Source: DATFDN01 sp963818885
GTDB taxonomy: Bacteria; Pseudomonadota; Alphaproteobacteria; Acetobacterales; Acetobacteraceae
Direction: 5' to 3'
DNA: 64,000 bases
Assembly: GCA_963818885.1 (NCBI GenBank)
Contig: CAWFTP010000004.1
Span: forward strand, 186,001-250,000
Below the pieces are notes generated by a model. It searched no databases. It was not told the origin of the DNA and saw only the letters and a list, made by a program, of their open reading frames with translations. The translations under genes were made by a program, and so were the position numbers. Positions 41,071 through 50,894 of the stretch are shown here, piece after piece. How positions within the stretch are numbered: the stretch's first letter is position 1; each line of letters starts with the position of its first letter.

Positions 41071-41254
41071 CCAGGAGGGCTAGAGTCCACGAACATTACC
41101 ATGAGGCCGGCCACGCTGCATCGCGCGGCTCGACGAAGACACTGAGCAGGGTGCTGCGGACGGATCGACCGGGTTGGTCGTGGAGGCCGGGTGTCAAAGG
41201 GTGTGAATCCTCACTCGAGTTGGAGCGGGATGCATTCAGTCCTGTCATAACACA

Positions 41255-41346
41255 CCGTCATCGCGAACCCCGCGAAGCGGGGTGAAGCAATCCAGTCCCG
41301 CGGAACCTGGATCGCCACGCCGCCTGACGGCGGCTCGCGATGACGG
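41255..41346. repeat. REP-like palindromic element
   Basis: A perfect 12-bp outer repeat (CCGTCATCGCGA with TCGCGATGACGG) encloses an inner CCCCGC-GAA-GCGGGG hairpin and an AATCCAG/CTGGAT pair. It lies in the 288-bp gap between the SnoaL-like gene and the convergent sulfatase gene and may also act as a bidirectional terminator. The rest of the gap (41071-41254) shows nothing I can support. Confidence 0.7.
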
Positions 41347-41358
41347 GGCCGCCTTAGC

Positions 41359-43075
41359 TCAGTTCCCGGTCGGGAGTGGAAGGCTGATTCCCTCCTTCGC
41401 GAGTTCGTCGCGGACGAACTTGAAGCGCTGATAGTCCGTCAACGTGATCGGCCCGCTATAGCCCTCGCTCTGCAGCTTGCGCGGCGGGTACTTCACGTAG
41501 GTCGCCATCAGATCCTTGATCGCCTGGTTGATCGTGACCAGGATCCAGGTGTGCTCGGTGTAGTTGTTCATGAAAATATCATAGCGTTCCTGGGGGTCCT
41601 GCCAGAGATCAAACACCTGCGGCACGGTCGCGACATATTCCTCCGGCCCCTTCCAGCCGAGATTTGAGTCGACGGCCAGGCCGCCGGTCTTCTCGCCATC
41701 GGCGCCGCGGAGATTGAACAGCGCCTTGAAGTTGCCGACGCGGGCGGCGCCGGGAGTCAGCTCGTTCTCGGTGAAGTAGAACCACGAATTGCGCGGGTGA
41801 TTTCCCGGTGCCGAACAGCACCGGCGTGATATCGTAGCTATCGAAGATGATCGGTTTGCCTTCGCGATCGTTTTCCGGAAGCTTCGCCCCGCCGAGCGCG
41901 GCGAATGTCGCCATGTAGTCGAGGCCGCCGACGATCTCCGCGTTCCTGCTTCCGGCCTTGATGCCCGGCCCCCAGGCGATGGACGGAACCCGCGACCCGC
42001 CCTCGCGATCCGTTCCCTTGGTGCCGCGGAACGGCGTGTATCCGGCGTCCGGATAGACGTCCTGCCAGGCGCCGTTGTCGCTGGTCCAGAAAACATAGGT
42101 GTTCTTGTCGAGGCCAAGCGCGCGCACCTTGTCCATGATGCGGCCGATACGCGTGTCGTTCTCGACGATCGAGTCCGCGTATTTGGACTTCGACATCGAC
42201 TTATGGATGAATTCGGGGGCAGGCAGATTGGGCTGGTGGACCTTCATGAAGTTGATGCTCATGAAGAACGGCTGGCCCGACTTGCCGTTCTGGTCGAGAT
42301 AATCGAGCGCCGCCTTCTCGACATACTCGTCGAAGAACGGGATCCCGACGACGCCCTTCTCCGGCGTGTTGACGTATTCGCCGTTGATCTTGAACACCTC
42401 GCGCGGCGGCTCGCCGGCGTTGCCCTCCAGCGCGCCCTTGGTCACCTTCTGGAACATCGCCCGCAGCTTCGGGTCCATGTCCGGGAACCAGTTGGGGTCG
42501 CCATAGGTGTAGGCGTTGAGGTGATAGAGCCCGCAATACTTCATCTCGTCATAGCCCTGCGCGTTGGGCAGCGCGTAATCGGCTTCGCCGAGATGCCATT
42601 TGCCGACGAAGAAAGTCTTGTAGCCCGCCGTCTTCAGTACGGACGCGGGCGTCCATTCGGCGGCCGGCAAGCCGCCGCCCTGGCCCTGGAAGGCGACCGT
42701 CGTCATGCCGCTGCGGTTCGGGATGCGGCCCGTCTGCATCGCGGCGCGACCGGGCGTGCAGCTTGGCTGCGCGTAGAACGACGTGAACATCATGCCCTCG
42801 TTGGCCAGGCGGTCGATGCTCGGCGTCGGCATGCCGCGGGCCTCGCCGCCCAGATAGACGCCGGCGTCGCCATAGCCGAAGTCATCGGACACGATCATGA
42901 TAATGTTGGGCTTGTTGCCGCTCGCCGCCGTCACCGGCCCAGTGGGCTGAGCGGACGTGGTCTGCGCATCGGCCGAGGAACCCAGGACCGTGGCCGCCAC
43001 CGCCGTCGTCGTGCCCAGCAGCATCCCGCGGCGGCCGACACCGCCCCTGCTACCGTTGCTCCTATTGTCGCTCAT
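41359..43075 (-). pseudogene. Type I sulfatase (arylsulfatase), single frameshift
   Basis: Exported alkaline-phosphatase-fold sulfatase. The N-terminus has a twin-arginine signal (GRRGMLLGTTTAVAATVLGSSADA). The metal site starts with Asp64-Asp65 (IIMIVSDDFGYGD). Cys106 in CTPGR is the C-x-P-x-R site converted to formylglycine, and GKWHLGE, TSDNGAW and GSRVPSI are the later active-site blocks. The frame breaks near 41805 (after VLFGTGKSP) and resumes as RNSWFYFTENELTPGA to 41359. Restored length is about 570 residues. The gene overlaps its own activator gene by 4 bp. Confidence 0.87.
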
Positions 43076-44047
43076 GATGCGCTCTCCTTCTCCCGTATGA
43101 TGCAACGAAATCCGAGATGGCTGGTCGACGTGTCGACCGGCTCGGCGTGGCGCGCGGCCGGGCGGTAGCGGCGACAGTAGTTGGGCGCGCACAGATGCGA
43201 ACCGCCCTTGATGACCTTGCGCGGAATCCTGATGTCGGGCAGCTGCGGATCGTAGCTCGCGGCCTCCGGTCCGCCGCGCGGATTGGCGGGAATGCAGCAC
43301 GCCTTGGCCGCGTCGGCCGCGTGCTTCGCGGTCCACCAATCCGTGGTCCACTCCCACACATTGCCGATCATGTCGTGGATGCCGTAGCCGTTCGGCGGGA
43401 ACGCCTTGACCGGGGAGGTGCGTCGGTGCCCCGGCCGCCTGTAGTGCGGGAACTCGCCATGCCACGTATTGGCCATCGCGCGGCCGCCGGGCATGAACTC
43501 GTCGCCCCAGGCGAACTCGGCGCCCTCAAGCCCGCCGCGCGAGGCGAATTCCCATTCGGCTTCCGTCGGCAGCTCCTTTCCGGCCCAGCTGGCGTAGGCC
43601 AGCGCATCGGCAAAGCTCACATGCACGACCGGATGATGGCCGAGTCCCTTGATGCTGCTGCCGGGACCATAGGGCTGGTGCCAGTTCGCGCCCTTCAGCA
43701 GGGTCCACCACTGGCTCCAGTCGCGCAGATCCACCCGCTGCTTCGGCGGCGTGAACACCAGCGAGCCGGCGAAGATCAGATGCGGCAGCGCACCGGGATA
43801 GTCCTTCGGATCGGGCACGGTCTCGGCGAAGGTGACGTGGCCGGTGGCGCGCACGAACTCGGCGAACTGCCGGTTGGTCACCGGCGTCGCGTCGATCCAG
43901 AATCCGTCGACCGTCACGCGGTGCGACGGGGCTTCCTCCGGATAGTGGTGGTCGGAGCCCATGCTGGAATGTCCCGCCGGGCACGCGGATCATCCCGGCA
44001 GGCGCGACATCGCTGTTCAAGGCGGGCAACGACATCGTATCAGCCAT
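43072..44047 (-). pseudogene. Formylglycine-generating enzyme, single frameshift near N-terminus
   Basis: SUMF1/FGE-type sulfatase-modifying factor that oxidises the sulfatase Cys to formylglycine. Blocks: GMIRVPGGTF, MGSDHHYPEEAPSHRVTVDGF, FEFVR-type contacts, PVVHVSFADALAYASWAGKELPTEAEWEFASRGG, GNVWEWTTDWW. The catalytic Cys pair lies in GGSHLCAPNYCRRYRPAAR, with a terminal GFRC. A surplus base near 43964 separates the first 28 codons from the rest; an intact frame of 296 residues starts at 43962. The ATGA overlap with the sulfatase gene shows that enzyme and maturase are made together. Confidence 0.87.
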
Positions 44048-44057
44048 TCAAGCTTCC

Positions 44058-44885
44058 TCAGAATACGAAGGCGGCCTGCAAACGCAGGCTCCAGGTCGCG
44101 CCATACTGCGGCCGTATGGCATTGTAATAGGCGCCGACGAGCAAATTGACCGGAAGCTTGTTCTCGATCTTGATCAGCCGTCCTCCCTGCAGCCCGACCG
44201 GCAACGTCCACTTCGCCCCCGGCGCGTCGAAGTTGGCGGTGATGATGGGAACGGTGCCGACGAACCACCCGCCCTTGAAATTGTAGTTCAAGAACGGATT
44301 GAGGGTGAACAGGCTGTAGCGGGTCCCGGTCGGCCCGGACGGAGCCGCCCAGCGAGAAGGCGGTGTTGACAAGCGCACCCGCCACGATTGGCCCCGCGGT
44401 TTTGACGATAACGGCAGCAGGTCCGACGCCCCAGACATTCGACCCCAGGGACGGGTCTGTCGCGGTCGGCAACTCGACGATCGGCCCAAGGCCCCAGACC
44501 CAGCCGTTCGACGGGGTGCGCGGCGACAGGAACGCGGTGAAGGATGTCGGCCCGAGTCCGAACGGCACACTCCGGCCGGGTTCGTTGGAGGGGCTCCATA
44601 CCAGCGGCATGATCGTCCGCGTGATCAGGTTCCAGTCGTCGTTAAGGTGAAACGGGACGACAGGCTGGATGTTGAGTATGTTTTGCGTTCCCTTATGCGG
44701 CCCGACGTTCAGATTGATGTTGTTCTGGAACGGGACGCTGATCAGATCGCCGACCGGGTTTTGCAGCTTCTTCGCGAGATCGGAATCGCTGGACTGCGCG
44801 GATGGTGGGCGGACGCACCGGTCGTTGCTTCCTGCCCATTCGCCGCGACCGAAATGCAGATGATGCTCAGAACCAGCAGCACCAT
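44058..44885 (-). pseudogene. Outer-membrane beta-barrel protein (MetA-pathway/'neuromedin U' type), two frameshifts
   Basis: A signal peptide (MVLLVLSIICISVAANGQEA) is followed by a barrel recognised from LAKKLQNPVGDLISVPFQNN, VLNIQPVVPFHLNDDWNLIT, WGLGPIVELPTATDPSLGS and the C-terminal NPFLNYNFKGGWFVG...LQAAFVF. The terminal Phe suits BAM recognition. Frame changes at about 44795 and 44335 break it. Such proteins are annotated as putative outer-membrane transporters and often accompany sulfatases or lipid enzymes. It is the first gene of the barrel-FGE-sulfatase operon and may admit the sulfated substrate. Confidence 0.75.
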
Positions 44886-45117
44886 CCTTAGTCGATCGCG
44901 ATGTAGGCCCGCGCGAAATGTCACTCCCGGGTTCCCGACCCGTCGCTGGATTTGCCAACTATACAGGGCGCAGGCGATGCCGATTGCACTCGGGTGTGCA
45001 ATCTGGACCAGCTGCGGTAACGTTCCCGCGAGCAGCTCGTTGCAATGCCGATGGTAGCTGATAGGTCTTCGGCGCGTATGGCTAAGCCGAAACCGTCTTA
45101 CGGAAGGGAAGCCACGG

Positions 45118-45924
45118 GTGACATCGCTTGCGGCGATCGCTGACAAAAGCATCCTGGCGTTCGGACTCATCTTGCTGGTTGCCCAGCTGCTCGCGCACGC
45201 GGCGGGCTATTGGCTGGGCAGGCGGCGCAGGGACTCGGCGGCGAGCAGCGAGAACGTGGGCATCGTCGTCGGCGCCATGCTGGGGCTGCTCGCCTTTGTT
45301 CTGGCGCTGACGCTTTCCTTCGCCAATGCGAGATTTGCCGAACGCCGTGCCGGAGCGCTGGCCGAGGCCAACGCGATAGGCACGGCGTGGCTGCGCGCCG
45401 AAGCGATCGATCACCCGCGCGGCAAGGAGATCGCTCGCTTGCTCGAACAGTACACGCAGGTCCGCCGCGATTTTATCGCCGCGGGGCGGGACCGTGATCG
45501 GCGACCGAGCTCAATCAGAAGACGAGCAGATTTGCAATCGACGATATGGGGTAACATGACGGCCATCGTGCATGACCGGCAGGACCCCGTCTCGACGTCG
45601 CTCATGGCAGCGCTCAACGAGGTGTTCGACCAAGGCTGCTGCGGAGCGTTTCGCGTTCGACCTGCGGCTGCCGGCTCAGGTCTTCTGGTTGCTGTCGGCA
45701 TTACCCTCTTCAGCATGGCCGCGCTCGGTTATCAGTTCGGTCTCAAAGGCAATCCGTCAGGAGTACTCATCTTGTTGCTCGCCGTGATGTGGACTGCCGT
45801 GATGGTGGACATTCTCGACCTTGCGTCTCCCCGCCTCGGTCGGTTCCGGACCGACATCGCGCCGTACGACTGGACGCTGCAAGGGTTCAAAAGCGGTGTA
45901 TCGATTCCGCCGATGCCGAAATAG
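45118..45924 (+). CDS. DUF4239-like membrane protein with internal compensated frame change
   Basis: Open frame of 268 residues from a GTG at 45118. It has two N-terminal membrane segments (SILAFGLILLVAQLLAHAAGYWLG, VGIVVGAMLGLLAFVLALTLSF), a cytoplasmic middle, and two C-terminal segments (VAVGITLFSMAALGYQFG, LILLLAVMWTAVMVDIL). This is the layout of the bestrophin-like DUF4239 family. Between about 45640 and 45695 the translation looks wrong (GCCGAFRVRPAAAG), while another frame gives the expected AAAERFAFDLRLPAQVFWLL. Two nearby indels that cancel are therefore likely. The function of the family is unknown. Confidence 0.65.
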   Translation: MTSLAAIADKSILAFGLILLVAQLLAHAAGYWLGRRRRDSAASSENVGIVVGAMLGLLAFVLALTLSFANARFAERRAGALAEANAIGTAWLRAEAIDHPRGKEIARLLEQYTQVRRDFIAAGRDRDRRPSSIRRRADLQSTIWGNMTAIVHDRQDPVSTSLMAALNEVFDQGCCGAFRVRPAAAGSGLLVAVGITLFSMAALGYQFGLKGNPSGVLILLLAVMWTAVMVDILDLASPRLGRFRTDIAPYDWTLQGFKSGVSIPPMPK

Positions 45925-45947
45925 GGGCTGCGATCCCGCGGTGTGTC

Positions 45948-46634
45948 ATGACACAAGCCGAGGCGCACCGGACCATGACCTCGGTCGGATGGCTGGCGCA
46001 GCAACCGGCGGCGTTTCAGGAGCGTCTGCTCGCGGCAAGCGAACTGCGCACGATCGCCGCCCGAGAGGTGATCTATGCGATCGACGATCCGCCAGGCGGT
46101 CTCTACGGCGTGGCTGACGGTTATATCAATGTCCTGATCGCTTCTGGTCCGTTTCCGCCCAGGCTCGTCCATATCGGCGGACCGGGTTGGTGGGTCGGCG
46201 AAGCGGCGGTCGCGAGCTTGACGCCGCGCCGAGCGGAACTGAATGCCCGTACCCGTCTCGAGATCTTATACGTCTCGGCGATCGCATTGGATCAAATCGC
46301 CGCCGACGAGCCCGCGTTCTGGCGGCGTCTGGCAACCCTGACCGTTCAGCATCTCGACCTGGCTCTTGAATTGATGATCTGCCGTGCATCCACGGACCTC
46401 GGACTTCGGCTAGCGACGACCCTGAATCGTCTTGCCAATCCCCGAATGAAGCACGAGCGGGTGGTCGAACTTCCGATCAATCAGGAAGAACTGGGCGAGA
46501 TCGCCGGGCTGTCGCGCAATACGGTCGGCCGCGAGCTGACCGTCTTGCTGAAGAGCGGTTGCATCGAAAAGCGCTACGGCCGCATCGCCGTACATCGTGC
46601 CCGCCTGGCTGCCTGGATCCGCCGGGCTCACTGA
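45948..46634 (+). CDS. Crp/Fnr-family transcriptional regulator
   Basis: Protein of 228 residues: an N-terminal cyclic-nucleotide-binding-like jelly roll (ELRTIAAREVIYAIDDPPGGLYGVADG, GGPGWWVGEAA) and a C-terminal Crp-type winged helix (LPINQEELGEIAGLSRNTVGRELTVLLKSGCIEKRYGRIAV). It lacks the Fnr cysteine cluster, and the cAMP-contact residues are not conserved, so its ligand is unknown. It starts 24 bp after the DUF4239-like gene and may be co-transcribed with it. Confidence 0.87.
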   Translation: MTQAEAHRTMTSVGWLAQQPAAFQERLLAASELRTIAAREVIYAIDDPPGGLYGVADGYINVLIASGPFPPRLVHIGGPGWWVGEAAVASLTPRRAELNARTRLEILYVSAIALDQIAADEPAFWRRLATLTVQHLDLALELMICRASTDLGLRLATTLNRLANPRMKHERVVELPINQEELGEIAGLSRNTVGRELTVLLKSGCIEKRYGRIAVHRARLAAWIRRAH

Positions 46635-46708
46635 GCGATCAGGCCCGGTCCGGAGTGACAACGCCGGGCATTTCGCTCTACGATACGCCGTTTCACAACG
46701 GCCCACCC

Positions 46709-47479
46709 ATGCCCCCACAGGCCCCCTATCGCCTCAACTCCCTTCGCAAGGGCCTCGATGTCCTCGCTTGCTTCACCCGCCGCGACACCTGGACGCTGGC
46801 CGAGCTCGCCGTGGCGCTCGATCTCAGCAAGCCCACTATCTTCCGCATCCTGCACACGCTCGAGGGAGCCGGCTTCCTCAGCAAGATGCAGGGCGCCCGC
46901 TATGCGGCGGGCCTACGCCTGCATGCCGCCTCTCCCAAGGGTGAGCGCCTGTCCTGGCAGTCGCTGCCGCATCTGCAGGACCTCGCCCAATCCACCGGCG
47001 AGTCCGTGCATATCGGCATCCTGCACGGGGCAGAGGCGATCTGCGTGCAGGCAGTGGAGGGCACCCGCCTCGTGCGCATGCGCGCCTTCGTCGGCAAGCG
47101 CACCCCCGCCCATGCGAGCGCACTCGGCAAGATCCTGCTCGCCCACCTGCCCGCGCCCGAGCTCGACGCGCTGCTCGCCGGCCGCCCACTGACCGCGTTC
47201 ACCCGCCGCACGCTCACCGATCCCGGCGCGCTAAGGGCTGCGCTCAAGCGCATCCGCACCCAAGGCTGGGCGCTCGATGAGGAGGAGATGGAACCCGGCC
47301 TGCGCTGCCTCGGCGTCCCCCTCGCCGATCACACCGGCCGCGCCATCGCCGCGATCGCGCTGTCCGCGCCGGCCAGCCGCATGAACCGCGAGCGCGTCGC
47401 ATCTCTGATCCCGCAACTCCAGGACACCGCCGCGCGCATCGCGCGAACCCTCGGTGGCGCCATCCGCGACGCCGCATGA
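46709..47479 (+). CDS. IclR-family transcriptional regulator
   Basis: Protein of 256 residues with the IclR winged helix (SLRKGLDVLACFTRRDTWTLAELAVALDLSKPTIFRILHTLEGAGFL) and the C-terminal effector domain (ESVHIGILHGAEAICVQAVEG, PAHASALGKILLAHLP, PLADHTGRAIAAIALSAPASRM). It lies 12 bp upstream of the ThDP-enzyme gene and was probably its local regulator. The effector is unknown. Confidence 0.9.
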   Translation: MPPQAPYRLNSLRKGLDVLACFTRRDTWTLAELAVALDLSKPTIFRILHTLEGAGFLSKMQGARYAAGLRLHAASPKGERLSWQSLPHLQDLAQSTGESVHIGILHGAEAICVQAVEGTRLVRMRAFVGKRTPAHASALGKILLAHLPAPELDALLAGRPLTAFTRRTLTDPGALRAALKRIRTQGWALDEEEMEPGLRCLGVPLADHTGRAIAAIALSAPASRMNRERVASLIPQLQDTAARIARTLGGAIRDAA

Positions 47480-47491
47480 ACGGAGGGCCGC

Positions 47492-48213
47492 ATGAACGGC
47501 GCCGACATCATCCTCGATTTCCTCACTCGCCAGAATGTGCCCTACCTGTTCGGCCTCTGCGGGCACCGCAATGTCGGCTTCCTCGACGCCGCGTTCAAAG
47601 CGCAGAACCGCATCCGCACGATCTCCGTCCATCACGAGCAGGCCGCGGGCCACATAGCGGATGCGTATTTCTAGGTGCGCCACGAACCCGTCGCGACGTT
47701 CACCTCCTGCGGCCCGGGCTCGGCCAATCTCGCCGTGGCGCTCGCCGCGGCGATGATGGACAGCTCGGCCTTCCTCGCGATCACCGGCAACGCCCCCACC
47801 AGCCAGTTCAACCGCCAGCCCTTCCAGGAGACGGGGCGCTTCTTCAAGGCCGACTTCCCCTCCGTCATTCGCCCCTACGTGAAGCGCAGCTATCAGCCGA
47901 CGCGCGCCGACATGGTGGGACTCGCGGTGCGCCAGGCGTGGGAGACGCTGACCGCCGGCCGCCCCGACCCGGTCAATCTCGACGTGCCGCTCAACGTCTT
48001 CGTCGAGGACGCGTCCTACACGGCGCCCCCGCCCGCGACCCGCACGCAGCGCGGCACGCCCGGCGCTCCGCAGGCGCTGTCGGACGCACTCGACCTGCTG
48101 CTGAAAGCCGAGCACCCCGCCCGATCGGCACCTGCAGCTGGGAGCTGCCGCCCTTGCCCGCCGCCGGAGCCCAACTTCCTCGCCGCCTCGCCGCGCGCGG
48201 CCTCGCCGTCTGA
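47492..48213 (+). pseudogene. Thiamine-diphosphate-dependent enzyme, truncated relic with in-frame stop
   Basis: N-terminal ThDP-binding domain of the acetolactate synthase/decarboxylase superfamily (MNGADIILDFLTRQNVPYLFG, SVHHEQAAGHIADAYF with its catalytic Glu, then TSCGPGSANLAVALAAAMMDS). A TAG at 47672 interrupts it between YF and VRHEP. The homology stops near 48110 at LLLKAEHP, so the central and cofactor domains are missing. The remaining 100 bp, read in another frame (TCSWELPPLPAAGAQLPRRL), may be the end of a different gene brought in by deletion. A full-length enzyme would need about 550 residues. Confidence 0.75.
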
Positions 48214-48230
48214 ATCAGGGAGGACACAGA

Positions 48231-49442
48231 ATGAAACGCCGCACCCTTCTCGCCGCCGCCGCGTCCCTGCCCTTCTCGGCAGCGCACGCTAACGCCGCGC
48301 CCACGATCTCCGACGGTGTCGTCAAGCTCGGCGTGCTCGACGACATGTCCGGTGTGTTCTCCGACCAGCAGGGAATGGGCGATTACGTCGCCGCCCAGAT
48401 GGCGGCGGAGGATTTCGGCGGCCATGTGCTCGGCGCGCCGATCGTCGTGACCCAGGCCGATCTGCAGAACAAGCCCGACGTGGGCCTCTCGATCGCGCGC
48501 CGCTGGTTCGACCAGGAGCAGGTCGACGCGATCTTTGGTCTAGGCAACTCCGCCGTCGCGCTCGCGGTGCAGGAGCTGTGCCATCAGCGCCAGAAGATCG
48601 ACGTCGTGATCGCCGCCGGCACCACCGACCTCACCGGCAAGGAGTGCTCGCCCTACGGCATCGCCTGGACCTACGACAATTATTCCGCCGCCAAGGCGCC
48701 GGCGGACGCCCTGGTGAAGCAGGGCAAGGACAAGTGGTTCTTCATCGTCTCCGACTACGCCTTCGGCCATTCGCTGGAGGACAACGCCTCGGCCATCCTG
48801 CGCGGCCTGGGCGGCAAGGTGCTAGGCCACGCGCTGGTGCCGCTCGGCACGACGGACTACTCGGCGCCGCTCACGCAGGCGGCGGCGACGCACGCCGACG
48901 TGGTTGGCATATGCTGCGGCGGGGCGGACTTCATCAACTGCGCCAAGCAGATGGGCGAGTTCGGGTTGATCCGCAGCGGCATCACGCCGGCGGCACTGAA
49001 CTGCTCGCTCACCAATATCCACTCGCTCGGCCTGCCGGTCGCGCAGGGGATGCTGTTCAGCCAGCCCTATTACTGGGACCGCGACGAGCCGAGCCGAGCC
49101 TTCGCCGCCCGCTTCGCCAAGCGCATGGGCCGCCCGCCGACGGCGTTCCAGGCCAGCACCTGGGGCGCCGTCACGCACTACCTCAAGGGCGTGCAGGCCG
49201 CCGGCACCGATGCCGGCCCCGCGGTGATGGAGAAGATGCGGGCGATTCCGATCAACGACTTCATGACCAAGAACGGCTCGATCCGCATCGACGGCAGGGT
49301 GATCCGCGACGAGTTGCTGCTGCGCGCCAAGGCCCCCGCGCAGTCGCACGGACCGTGGGACCTGCTCGACGTGGTGCAGGTCATCCCCGGCAAGGATGCG
49401 TTCCGCCCGCTGAACGAGGGAGGCTGTCCGCTGGCGAGCTGA
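48231..49442 (+). CDS. Branched-chain-amino-acid-type ABC substrate-binding protein (orphan, copy 1)
   Basis: Protein of 403 residues. A signal peptide (MKRRTLLAAAASLPFSAAHANA) precedes a Peripla_BP_6 fold: VKLGVLDDMSGVFSDQQGMGDYVAAQMA, WFFIVSDYAFGHSLEDNAS, and the C-terminal DLLDVVQVIPGKDAFRPLNEGGCPL. No permease or ATPase gene is near. It is paralogous to the protein encoded at 55228, sharing PYYW, AVTHYLK, IRIDGRVI and AFRPLN..CP. The ligand is unknown. Confidence 0.85.
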   Translation: MKRRTLLAAAASLPFSAAHANAAPTISDGVVKLGVLDDMSGVFSDQQGMGDYVAAQMAAEDFGGHVLGAPIVVTQADLQNKPDVGLSIARRWFDQEQVDAIFGLGNSAVALAVQELCHQRQKIDVVIAAGTTDLTGKECSPYGIAWTYDNYSAAKAPADALVKQGKDKWFFIVSDYAFGHSLEDNASAILRGLGGKVLGHALVPLGTTDYSAPLTQAAATHADVVGICCGGADFINCAKQMGEFGLIRSGITPAALNCSLTNIHSLGLPVAQGMLFSQPYYWDRDEPSRAFAARFAKRMGRPPTAFQASTWGAVTHYLKGVQAAGTDAGPAVMEKMRAIPINDFMTKNGSIRIDGRVIRDELLLRAKAPAQSHGPWDLLDVVQVIPGKDAFRPLNEGGCPLAS

Positions 49443-49484
49443 CGGGGGAAGCACTACGCATCGGTGAGAATCCTCGGTGCGTGC

Positions 49485-50886
49485 TCAGCCCAGACCGCGC
49501 AACAGATCGGTCAATGCCGCGGGCGCCGTCACCATCGCGTCGTGTCCGGTCGCTATCTCCAGATACTCCCAATCCCGCCGGGACCTGGCGTAGGCTCCGC
49601 CGGCGTCCACCCCGGAGTAGACTGGCTGCGTGCAACGGATATACGTGCAGGGCAGGCCGTTGCCGACCGGATGATCGAGATGGATCGGCATCGTGTAGGT
49701 GGAGACCGGATGCGGCGTCATCCGCCGCTTCAGCCACGCGATGTCGTCCGTCGATCTCACGCCCAAGCTTTCCGCCGATGGCACCGGAAAGGCCAACCCG
49801 GCACTGAACTCCTGTGCCGAGCGCAGGCGCTCATTGCGGATAGCTGGGCAGATCTGTCCGATCCTGGCCTCGTCGGCGAACCAGATTTCTATGTCACTGC
49901 GATCGAGGCCGCGCTCGCCCGCGATCGCCGCCACCGTCGCGGGCCAGTTTTTTTGAAAGCCTCGACGGCACCCGCCGTCTGCGCGTGGTGACGCGGGCGC
50001 GCCGAGAGCTTGCGGTATCCCATCGCACGCAGCTCCCGGCTCAGCGTCTGCTTCGACACGCTGATCGCATATCGCTCCCAGAGGCATTGACAGAGATCGA
50101 TGATCCGCCACCGCACCACACCGTGCACGGTCGGGATCGGGCCGTCCGCGATCATCGCCGCCAGAGCGGCCCGATGCATGGCGTTCAGCCTTGGTCGCTG
50201 GCCGGGAGCCTTGCGGTCAATCAGTCCTGCGGGGCCAATGCCGTTGAACCGTAGCACCCAGTCACGCACCACTTGCAAGCCCACGCCGCCGACCGCCGCC
50301 GCCTCGGTCCGGCTGCCGCCGTCATAGATTGCGGCCAGTGCAAGCAGGCGCCGCACCTGCCTGGCATCCCCGCTCTCCCGCGCAATTCGGCGCAGTCGCG
50401 CGGCGTCATAATCCGGCCTCAGCGGAATCGGCTTCCCCATGCGAACCTCATGCATCCGCCAGGTTTGAATCAGATCACTTCCGCGTCGGGAAACCCCTGA
50501 AGTGAGTCTCGGTCAGCAAGTCTTGGTATAAGCCCGTCGAGCGCCGAGCGCCCCGCAACGATCACGTTGGTGTCCAGGAACACGAGCCTGGCGATCCGCT
50601 GGGGAACCCGGTCGGCGACGCCCGCAACCGTGTGCCCGCCGAAACTGTGACCCACCAGGGTGATGGATTCCAGCTCCTCGGCCTCGATCACGTTCAGCAC
50701 ATCGTCAATGAACGTCTCGAGCGTGATCTCCTTGCTGAGCAAGTGCTTGCGCTCGCCAAGGCCGGTGTTGGTGGGGGCATACACGCGATGCCCGCCGGCC
50801 ACCAACCGATCCGCGACCCGCCGCCAGCACCAACCGCCGTGGAAGCCACCATGCACGAGGACGAAGGTCCTGGCCGCCATCGTCAA
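49485..50886 (-). pseudogene. Alpha/beta hydrolase gene interrupted by an IS630 fragment
   Basis: The N-terminal part (50886 down to 50471) reads TFVLVHGGFHGGWCWRRVADRL and GLGERKHLLSKEITLETFIDDV, with the nucleophile elbow GHSFGG, up to GFPDAEVI. The C-terminal part (49854 down to 49485) continues CPAIRNERLRSAQEFSAGLA, then MPIHLDHPVGNGLPCTYIRC and ends ATGHDAMVTAPAALTDLLRGLG with the catalytic His. Joining the two at the shared CAGATC gives a normal esterase/lipase of about 265 residues. The 616 bp between them are transposase-like. The hydrolase is inactive as it stands. Confidence 0.82.
49855..50470 (-). mobile_element. Truncated IS630-family insertion sequence
   Basis: The transposase start at 50455 (MHEVRMGKPIPLRPDYDAARLRRIARESGD) leads into IS630-type helix-turn-helix regions (ASSRTEAA-type, RDWVLRFNGIGPAGLIDRK) and YRKLSARPRHH. 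At a run of seven A (minus strand, near 49952) the frame changes from AVEAFKKTGPRR to the expected KNWPATVAAIAGERGLDRSD. IS630 transposases are known to use programmed frameshifting at such runs. The sequence stops at FADEARIGQ, just past the first catalytic region, so the rest of the DDE domain is missing. Direct repeats CAGATC flank the segment. Confidence 0.82.
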
Positions 50887-50894
50887 CCTCCGCG

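Noticed and set aside
41071..41254. Possible small gene or sRNA between the SnoaL-like gene and the REP-like element
   Set aside because: No start with a ribosome-binding site, no family resemblance and no promoter-terminator pair could be supported.
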